From contig NZ_POQU01000007.1 in NCBI RefSeq assembly GCF_002938425.1, forward strand, positions 1 to 64,000: DNA of 64,000 nucleotides, given 5' to 3'. A program made the position numbers and the translations under genes. How positions within the stretch are numbered: position 1 is the first letter of the stretch; each line of letters starts with the position of its first letter. The DNA comes from Blastococcus atacamensis (GTDB taxonomy: Bacteria > Actinomycetota > Actinomycetes > Mycobacteriales > Geodermatophilaceae). Positions 43,575-53,059 of the stretch are shown piece by piece. The notes below the pieces were generated by a model, which ran no database searches, was not told the DNA's origin, and saw only the letters and a list, made by a program, of their open reading frames with translations.

Positions 43575-45134
43575 TCACCGTCTGGTCGCGCCGGAGGGCT
43601 TCGTCTTCGACGCCACCGCGTCCCCGCTCGGCGGACCACTGGGCCGCCGAGCCGCCCGGCGCTTCTTGGTGGCCGTACCCTGCTCCGCCGGCGGCGTCGG
43701 CGCGGCCCGCGGGGCACGCGCAGGTGCCGCGGCCTCGGATGCGGGGACGGGGACGGGGACGGGGACGTCGGAGTCGTAGCCGTACACCCTCGACGCGTCG
43801 GCCGAGGGCGGCACGACGGTGAGCACGACGCCCAGCGTCTTCGCCCCGACCCGGGTCAGCACCGCCGCCGACTGCTCCAGTTCCTCGCGCCGGGTCTTCC
43901 CGTGCTGGACGGTCAGCACGACCCCGTCCATGACCACGGCGACCGCACTGCCGTCGGAGACGGGCAGCAGAGGTGGCGTGTCGAAGATGACGAAGTCGTT
44001 GCGGGCCCGCAGGTCGTCGACCAGGCCGGCGAGCCGGGACGATGACAGCAGTTCGCTCGGGTTGGGCGGGATCGACCCCGCCGCGAGCACGGACAGGTTG
44101 CCGTTGCCGTAGGTCTGCAGGACGTCTCCCAGGTCTGCGGCACCGGACAGGATGCTGGTGAGGCCGGCCCCGTCCACCAGACCCAGGTACTTGGTCACCC
44201 GAGGACGCCGCAGATCCGCTTCCACGATGGCCACCCGGTGACCGCCCTCGGCCAGGCTGATGGCCAGGTTGACCGCCACCGTGCTCTTGCCCTCCCCTGC
44301 CACCGAACTGGACACCATGATCACGCGCGGCGGCTGGTCGACGTTCAGGAACTGCAGGTTGGTGCGCATCTGACGGAAGCTCTCCGCGGCCGCGGACCGG
44401 CTGTGCCGCGCCAGGACGTGCTCCTTGGCGAGGTGGGGGTCACGGGTGACGACACCGATCACCGGCGCACCCGCCACGGCGGAGGCGACCTTCGGGTCCC
44501 GCACCGAGCGGTCCAGCCGCACCCGGAAGTACGCGCTGGCGAAGCCGACGACCAGTCCGATCACCAGGCCGACGGCGATGTTCCGGTAGAGGTTCGGCGA
44601 CGCGGGCGAGGTGGGCACCTCGGGACTGTCGAGGACGGTGACCTTGACGGGGACCGTCGTCACCGGAGGCTCTGCCGGGTCCGTGGGCGTCGTCGTGGTC
44701 GTCTCCACCTCTTCCACGAGGAGGGTGAACTCGCTGGCGATGGCGGCGGCCAGGTCCCGGGCGCGCTCCGGCGAGGAATCCGTGACCACGATGTCCAGGA
44801 CCGTGGTGTCCGGGATCACCGAGGCCTCGATCCTCTCCTGCAGCTCCCGCGGGGAGAGCTCCAGCTCGAGATCCGAGATCACCCGGTCGGCCAGCCGCTC
44901 GCTGGTGAGCAGCTGGACGTAGGACGTGACCCGGTTCTGGGAGAACTGGCTGCCCTGGAAGGCGGCGGCGGTGGACGTCGCATCCGTCGACGTCACGAAC
45001 AGCTGCGTGGCGGAGGTGTACGTCGGCGTCATCAGCAGAGCGGTCACGGCACCGACCGCTCCGCCGAGGAGGAGCCCGATCACGGGCAGGAACCACCCGG
45101 CCCGGAGCGCCGCCATCGTGTCTCTGAATTCCAC
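43575..45134 (-). CDS. Wzz-domain BY-kinase (tyrosine autokinase controlling polysaccharide export), copy 1
   Basis: A 519-residue protein. Two helices (residues ~12-35 and ~190-210) flank an extracytoplasmic Wzz domain with TSATQLFVTSTD and AAAFQGSQFSQNRVTSY. The cytoplasmic kinase has Walker A GEGKSTVAVNLA, A' VAIVEADLRRP and Walker B FVIFDTPP. The tail YGYDSD plus a VPVPVPVP stretch and basic end supplies the autophosphorylated tyrosines. It regulates chain length and polymerase activity together with the phosphatases at 38663/56546. GTG 45134 (MEFRDTMAALR) has CGAGGAATCA upstream and aligns with the paralogue's start. Confidence 0.9.
   Translation of the reverse strand: MEFRDTMAALRAGWFLPVIGLLLGGAVGAVTALLMTPTYTSATQLFVTSTDATSTAAAFQGSQFSQNRVTSYVQLLTSERLADRVISDLELELSPRELQERIEASVIPDTTVLDIVVTDSSPERARDLAAAIASEFTLLVEEVETTTTTPTDPAEPPVTTVPVKVTVLDSPEVPTSPASPNLYRNIAVGLVIGLVVGFASAYFRVRLDRSVRDPKVASAVAGAPVIGVVTRDPHLAKEHVLARHSRSAAAESFRQMRTNLQFLNVDQPPRVIMVSSSVAGEGKSTVAVNLAISLAEGGHRVAIVEADLRRPRVTKYLGLVDGAGLTSILSGAADLGDVLQTYGNGNLSVLAAGSIPPNPSELLSSSRLAGLVDDLRARNDFVIFDTPPLLPVSDGSAVAVVMDGVVLTVQHGKTRREELEQSAAVLTRVGAKTLGVVLTVVPPSADASRVYGYDSDVPVPVPVPASEAAAPARAPRAAPTPPAEQGTATKKRRAARRPSGPPSGDAVASKTKPSGATRR
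43743..43766. repeat. Hexanucleotide tandem repeat (GGGGAC x4)
   Basis: Four perfect 6-bp copies near the 3' end of the first BY-kinase gene, encoding Val-Pro repeats just after the tyrosine-containing tail. Length variation would be in frame and change the spacing of the tail. Confidence 0.8.
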
Positions 45135-45238
45135 TGATTCCTCGTTTCCGGTATCCGACCCCCGCACGGGTGCCAGGTGCAGCCTTTCTACGACGGCGCC
45201 GTTCATGGTGCCGGGCGCCACCCCCGACCGAGCAGTTG

Positions 45239-46324
45239 CTAGGCCGAGTTCCCCTGCGTGCCGCGCTCAGGGTTCGACGTCGCGGTGCCCGGCGGATGTG
45301 ACCCCGCCACGCACGCCGTCCAGTACGTGACGAAGGTGTGCTTGACGGCGTCCGTCGAGTACCGCTCCTGCACCCGCTTCCGGGCCATCCGGCCCAGTTG
45401 CCGCGCCATGTCCGGCGAGTCGGCGATCCGGCGGATCGCCGCTCCCAGGGCCAGCGGATCGGCCGGTGGTACGACGAGACCCGTGTCACCGATCACCTCG
45501 GCCACCTGGCCGACGTCCGTGCCGATGACCGGCGTCCCCAGGCTCATCGACTCCAGGATGCTCATCGGCATGGCCTCGGCCCGGCTGGGCAGGACGAGGG
45601 CGACCGCGGTCCGCAGCCGGGCGAGCACCTCGGCCGGTTCGACCGAACCCTCGACGACGACGCCGTCGGGAAGGGGCGCCGGCAGGTCGAAGCGGGGTTC
45701 GAGACCCCCGAAGACGGTGAGCTGGTGGCCGGTCACCTGCGCCGCGGCCCAGGCCTCGAGCAGGACGTCCGCGCCCTTGCGCAGCCCGACCTCACCGGCG
45801 AAGACGAACCCGGAGCGCGCGTCGGAGGACGGTTCGTCGTCGACCGGCACCGCGTTGGCGACCTTGATCGTCGGCACGCCCAGCGGTTCCAGCACGTCGG
45901 ACGCCGGGTCGGTCAGCACGAACACCGCCGACGGCCACCGCAGCACCCGGCCGGCCAGCCGGCGGTGCTCGCGCACGAAGGCGACGAACTGCGAGCCGTG
46001 CACCAGGACGGTGCAGTGGACGCCGCGCCGGCGGGCGATCCCGAGCAGCAGTCCTTCCCGGAGGAACGACCCCTGCTGGGTCAGGTGGAAGTGCCAGACG
46101 TCGGTGGAACTCGTCGGCGCGAACACGACGCGCAGCGCCGTCCGGACGAAGGACGTCAGCGTGCGGCGGCGGTTCCCGTGCCAGTAGGTCGGCCACTCCC
46201 GGACCTCGAGGTCCGGGTCGGCCCACGAGTTCATGGTGCGCACCACGGAGGCCACACCGCCGGCGCCCTGGGACGCGTTGCCGATCTGGGTCACGCGCAG
46301 GGCGCTGCGCGCCCCGGCGGTCAC
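45239..46324 (-). CDS. Family 4-type (GT-B) glycosyltransferase
   Basis: A 361-residue GT-B enzyme starting at ALRVTQIGNASQGAGGVASVV. The N-domain has DVWHFHLTQQGSFLREG, and the donor domain has FVFAGEVGLRKGADVLLEAW and LPSRAEAMPMSILESMSLGTPVIGTDVG (E-x7-E). Its closest relative in the window by motif is the gene at 40774. GTG 46324 overlaps the stop of the preceding glycosyltransferase (GTGA), and it precedes the BY-kinase in the module. Sugar specificity is unknown. Confidence 0.83.
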   Translation of the reverse strand: MTAGARSALRVTQIGNASQGAGGVASVVRTMNSWADPDLEVREWPTYWHGNRRRTLTSFVRTALRVVFAPTSSTDVWHFHLTQQGSFLREGLLLGIARRRGVHCTVLVHGSQFVAFVREHRRLAGRVLRWPSAVFVLTDPASDVLEPLGVPTIKVANAVPVDDEPSSDARSGFVFAGEVGLRKGADVLLEAWAAAQVTGHQLTVFGGLEPRFDLPAPLPDGVVVEGSVEPAEVLARLRTAVALVLPSRAEAMPMSILESMSLGTPVIGTDVGQVAEVIGDTGLVVPPADPLALGAAIRRIADSPDMARQLGRMARKRVQERYSTDAVKHTFVTYWTACVAGSHPPGTATSNPERGTQGNSA

Positions 46325-47289
46325 GATGTCCCGCCCCCTGCTCGGCGGATCACGACGTCGGGCGGGTCGAGGTCGTCGGTCCGGAGGTCCTGCGGATCCC
46401 GGAGCAGTACCAGCCCGCGCTCGGCGAGCTCGCGGACCACCTGGAGCTGGTGGTCGTCGACGTGTTCCCCGCGCTCGACGCGCCGGGGGACGACCAGGGG
46501 CCGGACGCCGAGTTCGAGTGCTCGCAGGAGCGTGCCCACGCCGGCATGGGTGACGAACACGTCGCTGTCGGCCACGAGCCGGTCGAAGACCTCGGCGCCC
46601 AGCTCCCGGTTCACCTCGCCCGGGAGGTCGTCGCGGTCCGTGGCGCCCAGCTGCCACGTGACCGTGTCGCCGGGACGGAGCTGGTCGCGCACGGCGTCCA
46701 CCAGCGAGTCGAACCGGAACGGCTGGATGGTGCCCAGGCTGACGAAGATGCTGCGCGGGGCGCCTTCCTCCCGGACGACGGGATCGGGCACCGGGACGAC
46801 CGCGAAGTCGTCCAGCAGCGAGGGACCCAGCCGCCAGCCGGGCCGATCGGCCCAGGAGGCGTGCTGGCTGTAGCGCTCGACCCCGGGGAGGCGTTCGAGG
46901 ATGCGGCCGGTGGCCGATGGGCCGTCGAAGCGCGAGACGCTCTCGATGTAGACGACCGGTATCCGCCGGACCTTGCCGATCACGTAGGCGGCGAGGCCGA
47001 TCGCGGCGCCGGTGCTGAGGACGACGTCGAACTGCTCGCGGCGCGTCTGCCGGTAGAGCCGGACGACCGCGCGGAGCGTCTGCCGGACGCCGCGAGGCGG
47101 TACGTAGTCGAGGAGGACGACGCTGCGACCGTGCAGGAGCGATCGGCTCTGCTCCGAGGGGAACGTGGCGAAGACCGAGTCCGGGCGCAGTTCCAGCACC
47201 TCGGACCAGCGCACGATCTGCGCCAGGTGGCCTCCCGTCGAGGCGACGAGGAGCGCCCGCTTGCCGCGGAATGCGGTGGACAGATCCAC
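46321..47289 (-). CDS. GT28-type glycosyltransferase, fused PssD/PssE (Alg14/Alg13-like)
   Basis: A 322-residue enzyme in which both halves usually split between PssD and PssE are joined. The Alg14-like part starts at ALLVASTGGHLAQIVRW and has STGAAIGLAAYV; the Alg13-like part has FVSLGTIQPFRFDSLVD and the donor site DVFVTHAGVGTLLRALELGVRPLVVPR. Such enzymes add glucuronic acid or galactose to the first lipid-linked sugar; UDP-glucose dehydrogenase nearby could supply UDP-glucuronate. GTG 47289 has a fine ribosome site (CAGGTGAGAC); ATG 47379 would add 30 residues of no family character. Confidence 0.8.
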   Translation of the reverse strand: MDLSTAFRGKRALLVASTGGHLAQIVRWSEVLELRPDSVFATFPSEQSRSLLHGRSVVLLDYVPPRGVRQTLRAVVRLYRQTRREQFDVVLSTGAAIGLAAYVIGKVRRIPVVYIESVSRFDGPSATGRILERLPGVERYSQHASWADRPGWRLGPSLLDDFAVVPVPDPVVREEGAPRSIFVSLGTIQPFRFDSLVDAVRDQLRPGDTVTWQLGATDRDDLPGEVNRELGAEVFDRLVADSDVFVTHAGVGTLLRALELGVRPLVVPRRVERGEHVDDHQLQVVRELAERGLVLLRDPQDLRTDDLDPPDVVIRRAGGGTS

Positions 47290-47407
47290 CGTCTCACCTG
47301 CCGTTCGGTACTCGTCGCCCTGAGCTGACACATCCAGGAGCGTAGAGCGCCCACGGCTCGGGGTCCTTTTCGTGGGCATCTTTCGCCACAAGGCCTGACG
47401 GGACCGC

Positions 47408-48940
47408 TCACCGGAGCGGAACCGGCGCCCGGCTTCCCGCCCCCTCGGCGTCCCGGGGCTCGGCCGGCCCCTTCCCGATCCCGGCTGCCACCGGTTCCTG
47501 CTCGGGCGTGATGTCCGTCGCGTCCGCCTCGGATGCCTGCTGCTTCCTCCCGAACGAGCCCAGCAGGCCCACCAGCAGGAACAGCGGCACGTAGGACGGC
47601 GGGGAGACGAACACCGGGTTGCCGGTGGACTCCAGCAGGTACTGCGCGATCCAGGCGATACCGGTCAGCCCCAGCCAGCGGACGATCGGCCGCTCGTCGA
47701 AGGAGAGGCTGCGGAGCCGCCGGAAGATCGCGACCAGCGCCAGCACGAACGCGAGGGTGCCGAAGATGCCGGCCTCACCGAGGATCGCCGGCCACATGGT
47801 GTCGGTCAGGAACAGGTCGTTCCCCGCGGCCTCGGAGAGACCCCAGATGTGCTGGTAGCCGCGCTCCAGGTAGATCGGGCTGTAGTACTCCGACGCCGTC
47901 TCCGAGCCGAACCTGCCGAACCCGGCACCGAGCGGGAAGTAGTCGAGAGCCACGTAGAAGGAGTCGGTGGTCATCACCGTCCGGGCTGCCGTGCCCTCGG
48001 ACTGGTCGACGTAGGTCGACACGAGGGCCGTCATCGCGTTGCTCAACGTCGAGGCGAACACCACGACGATGCCGAGCACGGTGAACACCGCGGTCGCGAA
48101 CACGCCGGGCCGGCGTGCCCGCGAGCTGAGCCACAGGAAGCTGCCCATCATGCCCAGCCAGGTCTTGCGCCGGAAGGAGAACACGGCCACCAGCGCCATG
48201 CCGATCGACAGCAGCACGGTGGTGCGCGAGGAGCCGACGGCGGTGTTCCAGGCGACCACCGCGAGGAAGCCCATGGCCGCCATCAGGCCCAGCGTCCCGG
48301 GCTCCACGAAGGGCCCGATCAGCGACGGGATCGAGGCCCGGTAGCTGACCGTGTCGATGTTGCCGATCAGCAGCTGCCACGTCTGCGGGATCGCGAGGTT
48401 GACCAGCGAGCAGGCGATGATGAAGAGGAGGACGACGACACCACCGCGCGCCAGGCGGTGGACGTCCGATGTCGTCCACTGGATCTGCGCGATGGCCAGG
48501 GCGAGCAGGATGCCCTTCGCTGCCAGCGATGTGCCCGCCCCCAGCACCACCGGCGGCACGTCGGCGGCGAGCGCGCTGACCACGCCCAGGACGAGGAAGA
48601 CGACGAACCAGCCGAAGCCCGGGAACGTCCTGATCGGCTGGCCCCGGAGCAGCCGGGGGCCGAGGCAGACCAGCAGCGACGCGGCGATCACCGCCTCGTC
48701 GGCCAGGTCCACCGCTGCGACGTCGGTCAGCACGGCCGCCGACTTGCCGAACAGGCAGACCAGCAGCGCGACCGCCACGAAGCGCTTGGGCCGCAGGAAA
48801 CCCCAGGCGACGATCGGCAGGCCGAGCACGGCGACGAGCACCAGCACCGGCTCGAACGCGGCCGCGACGGTAAGGACGACGACCGCGACGACAGCGGGCA
48901 CCAGGGTGCGCGCCATGCTCCTGGTCAGCGCATCGCCCAT
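47408..48940 (-). CDS. O-antigen ligase / Wzy-type polymerase
   Basis: A 510-residue protein with about 11-12 transmembrane helices and a long extracytoplasmic loop (residues ~290-370, SETASEYYSPIYLERGYQH) as in O-antigen polymerases/ligases. PLGAGFGRFGSE in that loop is the Wzy_C-type Gly-rich site. The last ~45 residues are hydrophilic. It should join or polymerise lipid-linked units outside the membrane. ATG 48940 has the best ribosome site of the region (GGGAGGAGGCGGG). It begins the minus-strand module that continues with two GTs, the BY-kinase and the initiating transferase. Confidence 0.82.
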   Translation of the reverse strand: MGDALTRSMARTLVPAVVAVVVLTVAAAFEPVLVLVAVLGLPIVAWGFLRPKRFVAVALLVCLFGKSAAVLTDVAAVDLADEAVIAASLLVCLGPRLLRGQPIRTFPGFGWFVVFLVLGVVSALAADVPPVVLGAGTSLAAKGILLALAIAQIQWTTSDVHRLARGGVVVLLFIIACSLVNLAIPQTWQLLIGNIDTVSYRASIPSLIGPFVEPGTLGLMAAMGFLAVVAWNTAVGSSRTTVLLSIGMALVAVFSFRRKTWLGMMGSFLWLSSRARRPGVFATAVFTVLGIVVVFASTLSNAMTALVSTYVDQSEGTAARTVMTTDSFYVALDYFPLGAGFGRFGSETASEYYSPIYLERGYQHIWGLSEAAGNDLFLTDTMWPAILGEAGIFGTLAFVLALVAIFRRLRSLSFDERPIVRWLGLTGIAWIAQYLLESTGNPVFVSPPSYVPLFLLVGLLGSFGRKQQASEADATDITPEQEPVAAGIGKGPAEPRDAEGAGSRAPVPLR

Positions 48941-49294
48941 TCCCGCCTCCTCCCGTACGACTCGTGCCGTCCTTGAACGCCGCCGAAGGGACGGAGCGTC
49001 ACAGAGCGCCGAGGCCCGAGGATGCCACGGTCGGGCAAACCAGCCCAGGAAAACGGCACGTCCGGGCCCCTGACGGGGTGTGACGCACACCGCGCCGACC
49101 GCGCTGATGATCACGCTCCGCAACGGGAGCAGTGCCGGATCCGAACCGATCACCACCATGTCGGGCTACCGGGCCGGTTCTGGCTGGCCATTCCGGCATT
49201 CCGTGGCCGAACATGGCGGGTGCCCTGTGGCGGGCAACGGAGACCCCGGCTCGCGGACATGCCACACACATCAGTCTGACAAGTGGAGTACTGC
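48941..49294. other. Divergent promoter region of the polymerase module and ugd
   Basis: 354 bases without a convincing gene between the divergent polymerase and UDP-glucose dehydrogenase genes. It must contain both promoters. The only clear symmetric site is GGTGTGACGCACACC (49077-49091), a 6-bp inverted repeat with a 3-base centre that could be an operator. Confidence 0.5.
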
Positions 49295-50614
49295 ATGAAG
49301 ATCTCGGTCATCGGCTGCGGCTACCTGGGAGCCGTGCACGCAGCGTCGATGGCGGAGCTCGGCCACGACGTCGTCGGGATCGACGTCGACCGCGCCAAGA
49401 TCGAGCTGCTGTCGCAGGCGAAGGCGCCGTTCTTCGAGCCCGGTTTCGAGGAGCTGCTGTCCCGCACGCTCGGGACGGGGCGGCTGCGGTTCTCCACCGA
49501 GTTCGCCGATGCCGCCGGCGCGTCGGTGCACTTCGTCTGCGTCGGCACCCCGCAGAAGCGCGGTGAGTACGCCGCCGACATGCGGTACGTGCAGGGCGCG
49601 GTCGAGTCCCTGCTCGGGGTCGTCGCCTCGGGCGAACTGGTCGTCGGGAAGTCGACGGTTCCGGTGGGGACGGCGGCCGCGCTGGCGGAACTCGTGGCGA
49701 GCAAGGTGCCCGGGGCACTGCTCGCCTGGAACCCGGAGTTCCTCCGCGAGGGCTTCGCGGTCCAGGACACGTTGCACCCCGACCGGCTGGTCTACGGGCT
49801 GCCGGCCGGGCCGGACGGCGACACCGCCCGCGCGCTGCTCGACGAGGTGTACGCGACCATCGTGGAGCGCGGCACGCCCAAGGTCGAGAGCGACTACGCC
49901 ACCGCCGAGATGGTGAAGACGGCGGCGAACTCCTTCCTGGCCACCAAGATCTCCTTCATCAACGCCATGGCGGAGCTGTGCGAGGCCACCGGCGCGGACG
50001 TGAAGCTGCTCGCCGACGCGATCGGCTACGACGACCGCATCGGCCGGAAGTTCCTCAACGCCGGGCTCGGCTTCGGCGGGGGCTGCCTGCCCAAGGACAT
50101 CCGCGCCTTCATGGCCCGCGCCGGCGAGCTCGGTGCCGACCAGGCCCTGACCTTCCTGCGCGAGGTCGACAACATCAACATGCGGCGTCGGATCCGCATG
50201 GTCGAGCTCGCCCGGGAAGTCTGCGACGGGTCGCTGCTGGGCAAGCGGGTGGCGGTCCTGGGCGCGGCCTTCAAGCCCGACAGCGACGACATCCGCGACT
50301 CCCCCGCGCTCAACGTCGCCGCCCAGCTGCAGCTGCAGGGCGCGGTGGTGCGGGTGACCGACCCCGCGGCGGTGGAGAACAGCCGGCGGCTCTGGCCGCA
50401 GCTGGACTACGCCGACTCCGCCGAGGAGGCCGCCGAGCGCGCGGACGCCGTCCTGGTGCTCACCGAGTGGAAGCAGTACCGCGAGCTGGACCCGGTCGCC
50501 TTCGGCAAGGTGGTGCGACAGAAGCGGGTGCTCGACGGCCGCAACGCGCTCGACCGCGACGCATGGACCTCCGCCGGATGGGCGTACCGGGCCCTCGGCC
50601 GGCGCGCCGGCTGA
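49295..50614 (+). CDS. ugd: UDP-glucose 6-dehydrogenase
   Basis: A 439-residue NAD-dependent enzyme making UDP-glucuronate. It has the N-terminal IGCGYLGAVHAAS Rossmann motif, KSTVPVGT and WNPEFLREGFA in the substrate region, and the catalytic Cys in GLGFGGGCLPKD; the C-terminal domain has GAAFKPDSDDIRDSPAL. Length is normal. ATG 49295 follows GTGGAG. UDP-glucuronate is a likely donor for the fused PssD/PssE-type glycosyltransferase, and uronic acids are the expected acceptors of TupA-like enzymes in this region. It is followed after 7 bases by a flippase gene, so they form one unit. Confidence 0.92.
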   Translation: MKISVIGCGYLGAVHAASMAELGHDVVGIDVDRAKIELLSQAKAPFFEPGFEELLSRTLGTGRLRFSTEFADAAGASVHFVCVGTPQKRGEYAADMRYVQGAVESLLGVVASGELVVGKSTVPVGTAAALAELVASKVPGALLAWNPEFLREGFAVQDTLHPDRLVYGLPAGPDGDTARALLDEVYATIVERGTPKVESDYATAEMVKTAANSFLATKISFINAMAELCEATGADVKLLADAIGYDDRIGRKFLNAGLGFGGGCLPKDIRAFMARAGELGADQALTFLREVDNINMRRRIRMVELAREVCDGSLLGKRVAVLGAAFKPDSDDIRDSPALNVAAQLQLQGAVVRVTDPAAVENSRRLWPQLDYADSAEEAAERADAVLVLTEWKQYRELDPVAFGKVVRQKRVLDGRNALDRDAWTSAGWAYRALGRRAG

Positions 50615-50621
50615 CGGCTCC

Positions 50622-51983
50622 GTGCACAGACCAGCCGAAAGCGCCCTCGAGGCCGGTTCCCCCAGGCGGGGGCGCCTCGGCCGGGCGTTGCGCGGGGGAA
50701 AGCTCGCCGGCCGGGCGCTGACCTTCGCCGATCAGGGGATCTCCAGCGCCAGCAACATGCTGCTGTCGGTGTCCATCGCCTCGGGCGTGAGCGCAGCGGT
50801 GTTCGGCGAGTTCGCGCTGATCTACAGCATCTACTGGCTACTCCTGGGCGGAACCCGCGCAGCCGTTCTCGACCCGCTGCTCATCACGCAGCACAACACG
50901 CTCAAGGACGCACCGGTCCACTCGATCGCCGCGCTGTCCGCGACGGCGGTGGGCGCCCTCGGCATCCCGATCGGGCTCGCGCTGCTCCTCACCCCCCTGG
51001 ACGCCGCCTGGGCCGTCTTCTTCCTGGGGCTCCCGGTGCTGCTCCTGCAGGACGCGCTGCGCTACGTCGGCTTCCTGGCCGACCAGCCGGGCCGGGTGGT
51101 GCTCCTCGACGGCGTCTGGCTGGCAGTCATGGTCGTGGCCACGGTCCTGGCCGTCACGGACGTCATCTCGGGAACGGCTGCCGTCCTCGGCCTGTGGGTG
51201 CTGGGGGCCCTGCTGGCGAACCTGCTCGGGCTCCTGCTGCTCCGGGTCCGGTTCGCGCGACTGCACCTGCGCCGGCGGCTCCGGGAGATCTGGCCGGTGT
51301 CCGGCCCGCTGCTCGGCGACTTCGCCCTCTCCAACGGCGCCTCCCAGCTGACGGTGTTCCTCCTGCCGTTGGTGGCGAGCACGGCGCTGCTCGGTTCCTT
51401 CAAGGCCGCCCAGGTGGCCAACGGCCCGCTCAACATCACCGTCGCGGCCGCGACCGTCATCTGCCTGCCGATGGTGGCCGGCGCGGTCGATTCCCCGTCC
51501 GGCCGGGCCGTCGCCCTGCGCATCGGCCGATTCGCCTCGGCCGCGCTCGCCGGGGTCGCCGTCGTCTACGGGGGTGCGCTCGCGTTGCTGCCGGAGGACG
51601 CCGGGCGGGCCCTGTTCGGCCCGTCGTGGGGGTCGGGCCTGCTCGTGGCCGCCGTGAGCGTGCAGATGGTCCTGTTCGGCATCACCCACGGGGCGTTGCT
51701 CGCACTGCGCGGCTCCAGCAACACCCGTGCGGCGCTGTGGGTGCGCGTCATCGTGACTCCGATAGCGCTCGTCGTCCCGATCCTGTTCACGGCACTGTGG
51801 GGGCGCACGGGCCTGATGGTCGGGATCCTCGTCGCTGCCGCGGCGATGTCCCTGGTCAGCTGGATCGCCGCCGTCCGGGTGATCCGCGCCGGATCAGGCT
51901 CCGTCGCCGAGAAGGACCCCGATCCGGCTCCTGTTCCATCCGGGCACGACCCCGTCGCCGGAGCGCTGCCCGCCGCTCCGTGA
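50622..51983 (+). CDS. Polysaccharide flippase-like membrane protein (Wzx/MOP superfamily)
   Basis: A 453-residue membrane protein with about 12 helices. The N-terminal ALTFADQGISSASNMLLSVSIA and internal FGEFALIYSIYWLLLGG and GDFALSNGASQLTVFLLPLVAS fit the MOP-type flippases. Similarity is looser than for the flippase at 17697, so export of lipid-linked units is the likely but not proven role. Start GTG 50622 lies 7 bases after ugd. The hydrophilic C-terminal tail of ~40 residues is unusual for Wzx. Confidence 0.72.
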   Translation: MHRPAESALEAGSPRRGRLGRALRGGKLAGRALTFADQGISSASNMLLSVSIASGVSAAVFGEFALIYSIYWLLLGGTRAAVLDPLLITQHNTLKDAPVHSIAALSATAVGALGIPIGLALLLTPLDAAWAVFFLGLPVLLLQDALRYVGFLADQPGRVVLLDGVWLAVMVVATVLAVTDVISGTAAVLGLWVLGALLANLLGLLLLRVRFARLHLRRRLREIWPVSGPLLGDFALSNGASQLTVFLLPLVASTALLGSFKAAQVANGPLNITVAAATVICLPMVAGAVDSPSGRAVALRIGRFASAALAGVAVVYGGALALLPEDAGRALFGPSWGSGLLVAAVSVQMVLFGITHGALLALRGSSNTRAALWVRVIVTPIALVVPILFTALWGRTGLMVGILVAAAAMSLVSWIAAVRVIRAGSGSVAEKDPDPAPVPSGHDPVAGALPAAP

Positions 51984-52013
51984 CGAGAGGCCGGACGGGA
52001 CCCCGGGCCGGGA

Positions 52014-52901
52014 TCAGAGTGCCGGCAGCGTCCACCAGTCGCCGAGCTGACGGTCGAAGCTGCGCGGGCTGAACGGCGCGAGGCCGCTGGAGGGGTACGG
52101 GCTGGTCTCCCCGAACCAGACGACGCCGTCGACGTTGTAGAGATCCACTCGGAGGAAGTCGAAACCCGCTCCCAGGGCGGCGGCAGCGGCGAGCATCCGG
52201 TCCAGGGTCTCGGGCCGGTCGACCACGGGGGCCAGCGACGACCGGTTGGTGACGGTGAGCGGCTCCCAGTCGCAGGTGTACATGCGCTCCACGTGCTGGG
52301 TGAACCGCCCCTGGTGCACTTCGACCAGCCGGGGCTCCCCGTCGAACACGAAGATCTTGTAGTCGTCCGGGGACGATCCAGGCGCTCCGATGAACTCCTC
52401 CACCAGGAATTGACGCTCCGCCCGGCTGTAGGCCCATTCACCGAGGACCTCGGAGTTGAACTCGTCGAGCCATCCGGCGGTCCTCCGGAGGAGGTCCGGG
52501 ACGTCGGCCGCACCGGCGCCGAAGATCACCCGCATCGTGCCCTGCGTCGGCTTGAGCACCCAGGCGCTGGGAAGTTCGACGTCCGCCAGCTCCCGCAGGT
52601 CGACGCCGTGCCAGTAGGTCTCCGGGATGCGCACCAGGTCCCCGGCGCGCTCCGCCGCGTACTCCTTCATGGCCAGTTTGTCGCACGTCCGCACGAGGAG
52701 GTCGCGCCGGTCGTGGAGGATCCGCCAGTTGATCTTCTCCGTGTAGGTGCGCGGATCGCGCACCCGCGGGAAGCGGCGGTGCTTGACGGCGTAGAGCAGA
52801 CGACGCCGCGCAGGAAGCGGGAGGGCGCTCATCGCCCGGTAGTACGCCGTGCGCCCCGCGTCGAAGAGCCGCGCCCGCGGGTCCGAGGCCTTGTTCGACA
52901 T
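52014..52901 (-). CDS. TupA-like ATP-grasp protein, copy 2
   Basis: A 295-residue ATP-grasp enzyme clearly paralogous to 39604: TYTEKINWRILHDRRDLL, CDKLAMKEYA, WVLKPTQGTM (ATP Lys), YKIFVFDGEPRLVEVHQGRF and FLRVDLYNVDGVVWFGETSPYPSSG (metal site). It probably ligates an amino acid or similar group to a uronic acid of the polymer, as TupA does. ATG 52901, preceded by AGGGG. It is convergent with the flippase (30 bases between stops) and stands alone on the minus strand. Confidence 0.85.
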   Translation of the reverse strand: MSNKASDPRARLFDAGRTAYYRAMSALPLPARRRLLYAVKHRRFPRVRDPRTYTEKINWRILHDRRDLLVRTCDKLAMKEYAAERAGDLVRIPETYWHGVDLRELADVELPSAWVLKPTQGTMRVIFGAGAADVPDLLRRTAGWLDEFNSEVLGEWAYSRAERQFLVEEFIGAPGSSPDDYKIFVFDGEPRLVEVHQGRFTQHVERMYTCDWEPLTVTNRSSLAPVVDRPETLDRMLAAAAALGAGFDFLRVDLYNVDGVVWFGETSPYPSSGLAPFSPRSFDRQLGDWWTLPAL

Positions 52902-53059
52902 CCCCTGCCTTCCGGGCACCACGTCGTGCCACACCAGCGATTCAGCCTTGGCCCGCCGTGCGACGCTGTCGGCAGACGAGTCACGGCACGAGCCGGTGCA
53001 GGATACCTCCGGCGGCAGGGGGCGGCACCGGACGGATGACCGGCGCCCCGCCGGCTCCC

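Noticed and set aside
52902-53059. Hairpin CCGGCG-CCC-CGCCGG at 53040-53054 as a terminator of the lyase gene.
   Set aside because: The stem is only 6 bp in very GC-rich sequence where such hairpins are frequent by chance; mentioned with the gene but not listed as a feature.
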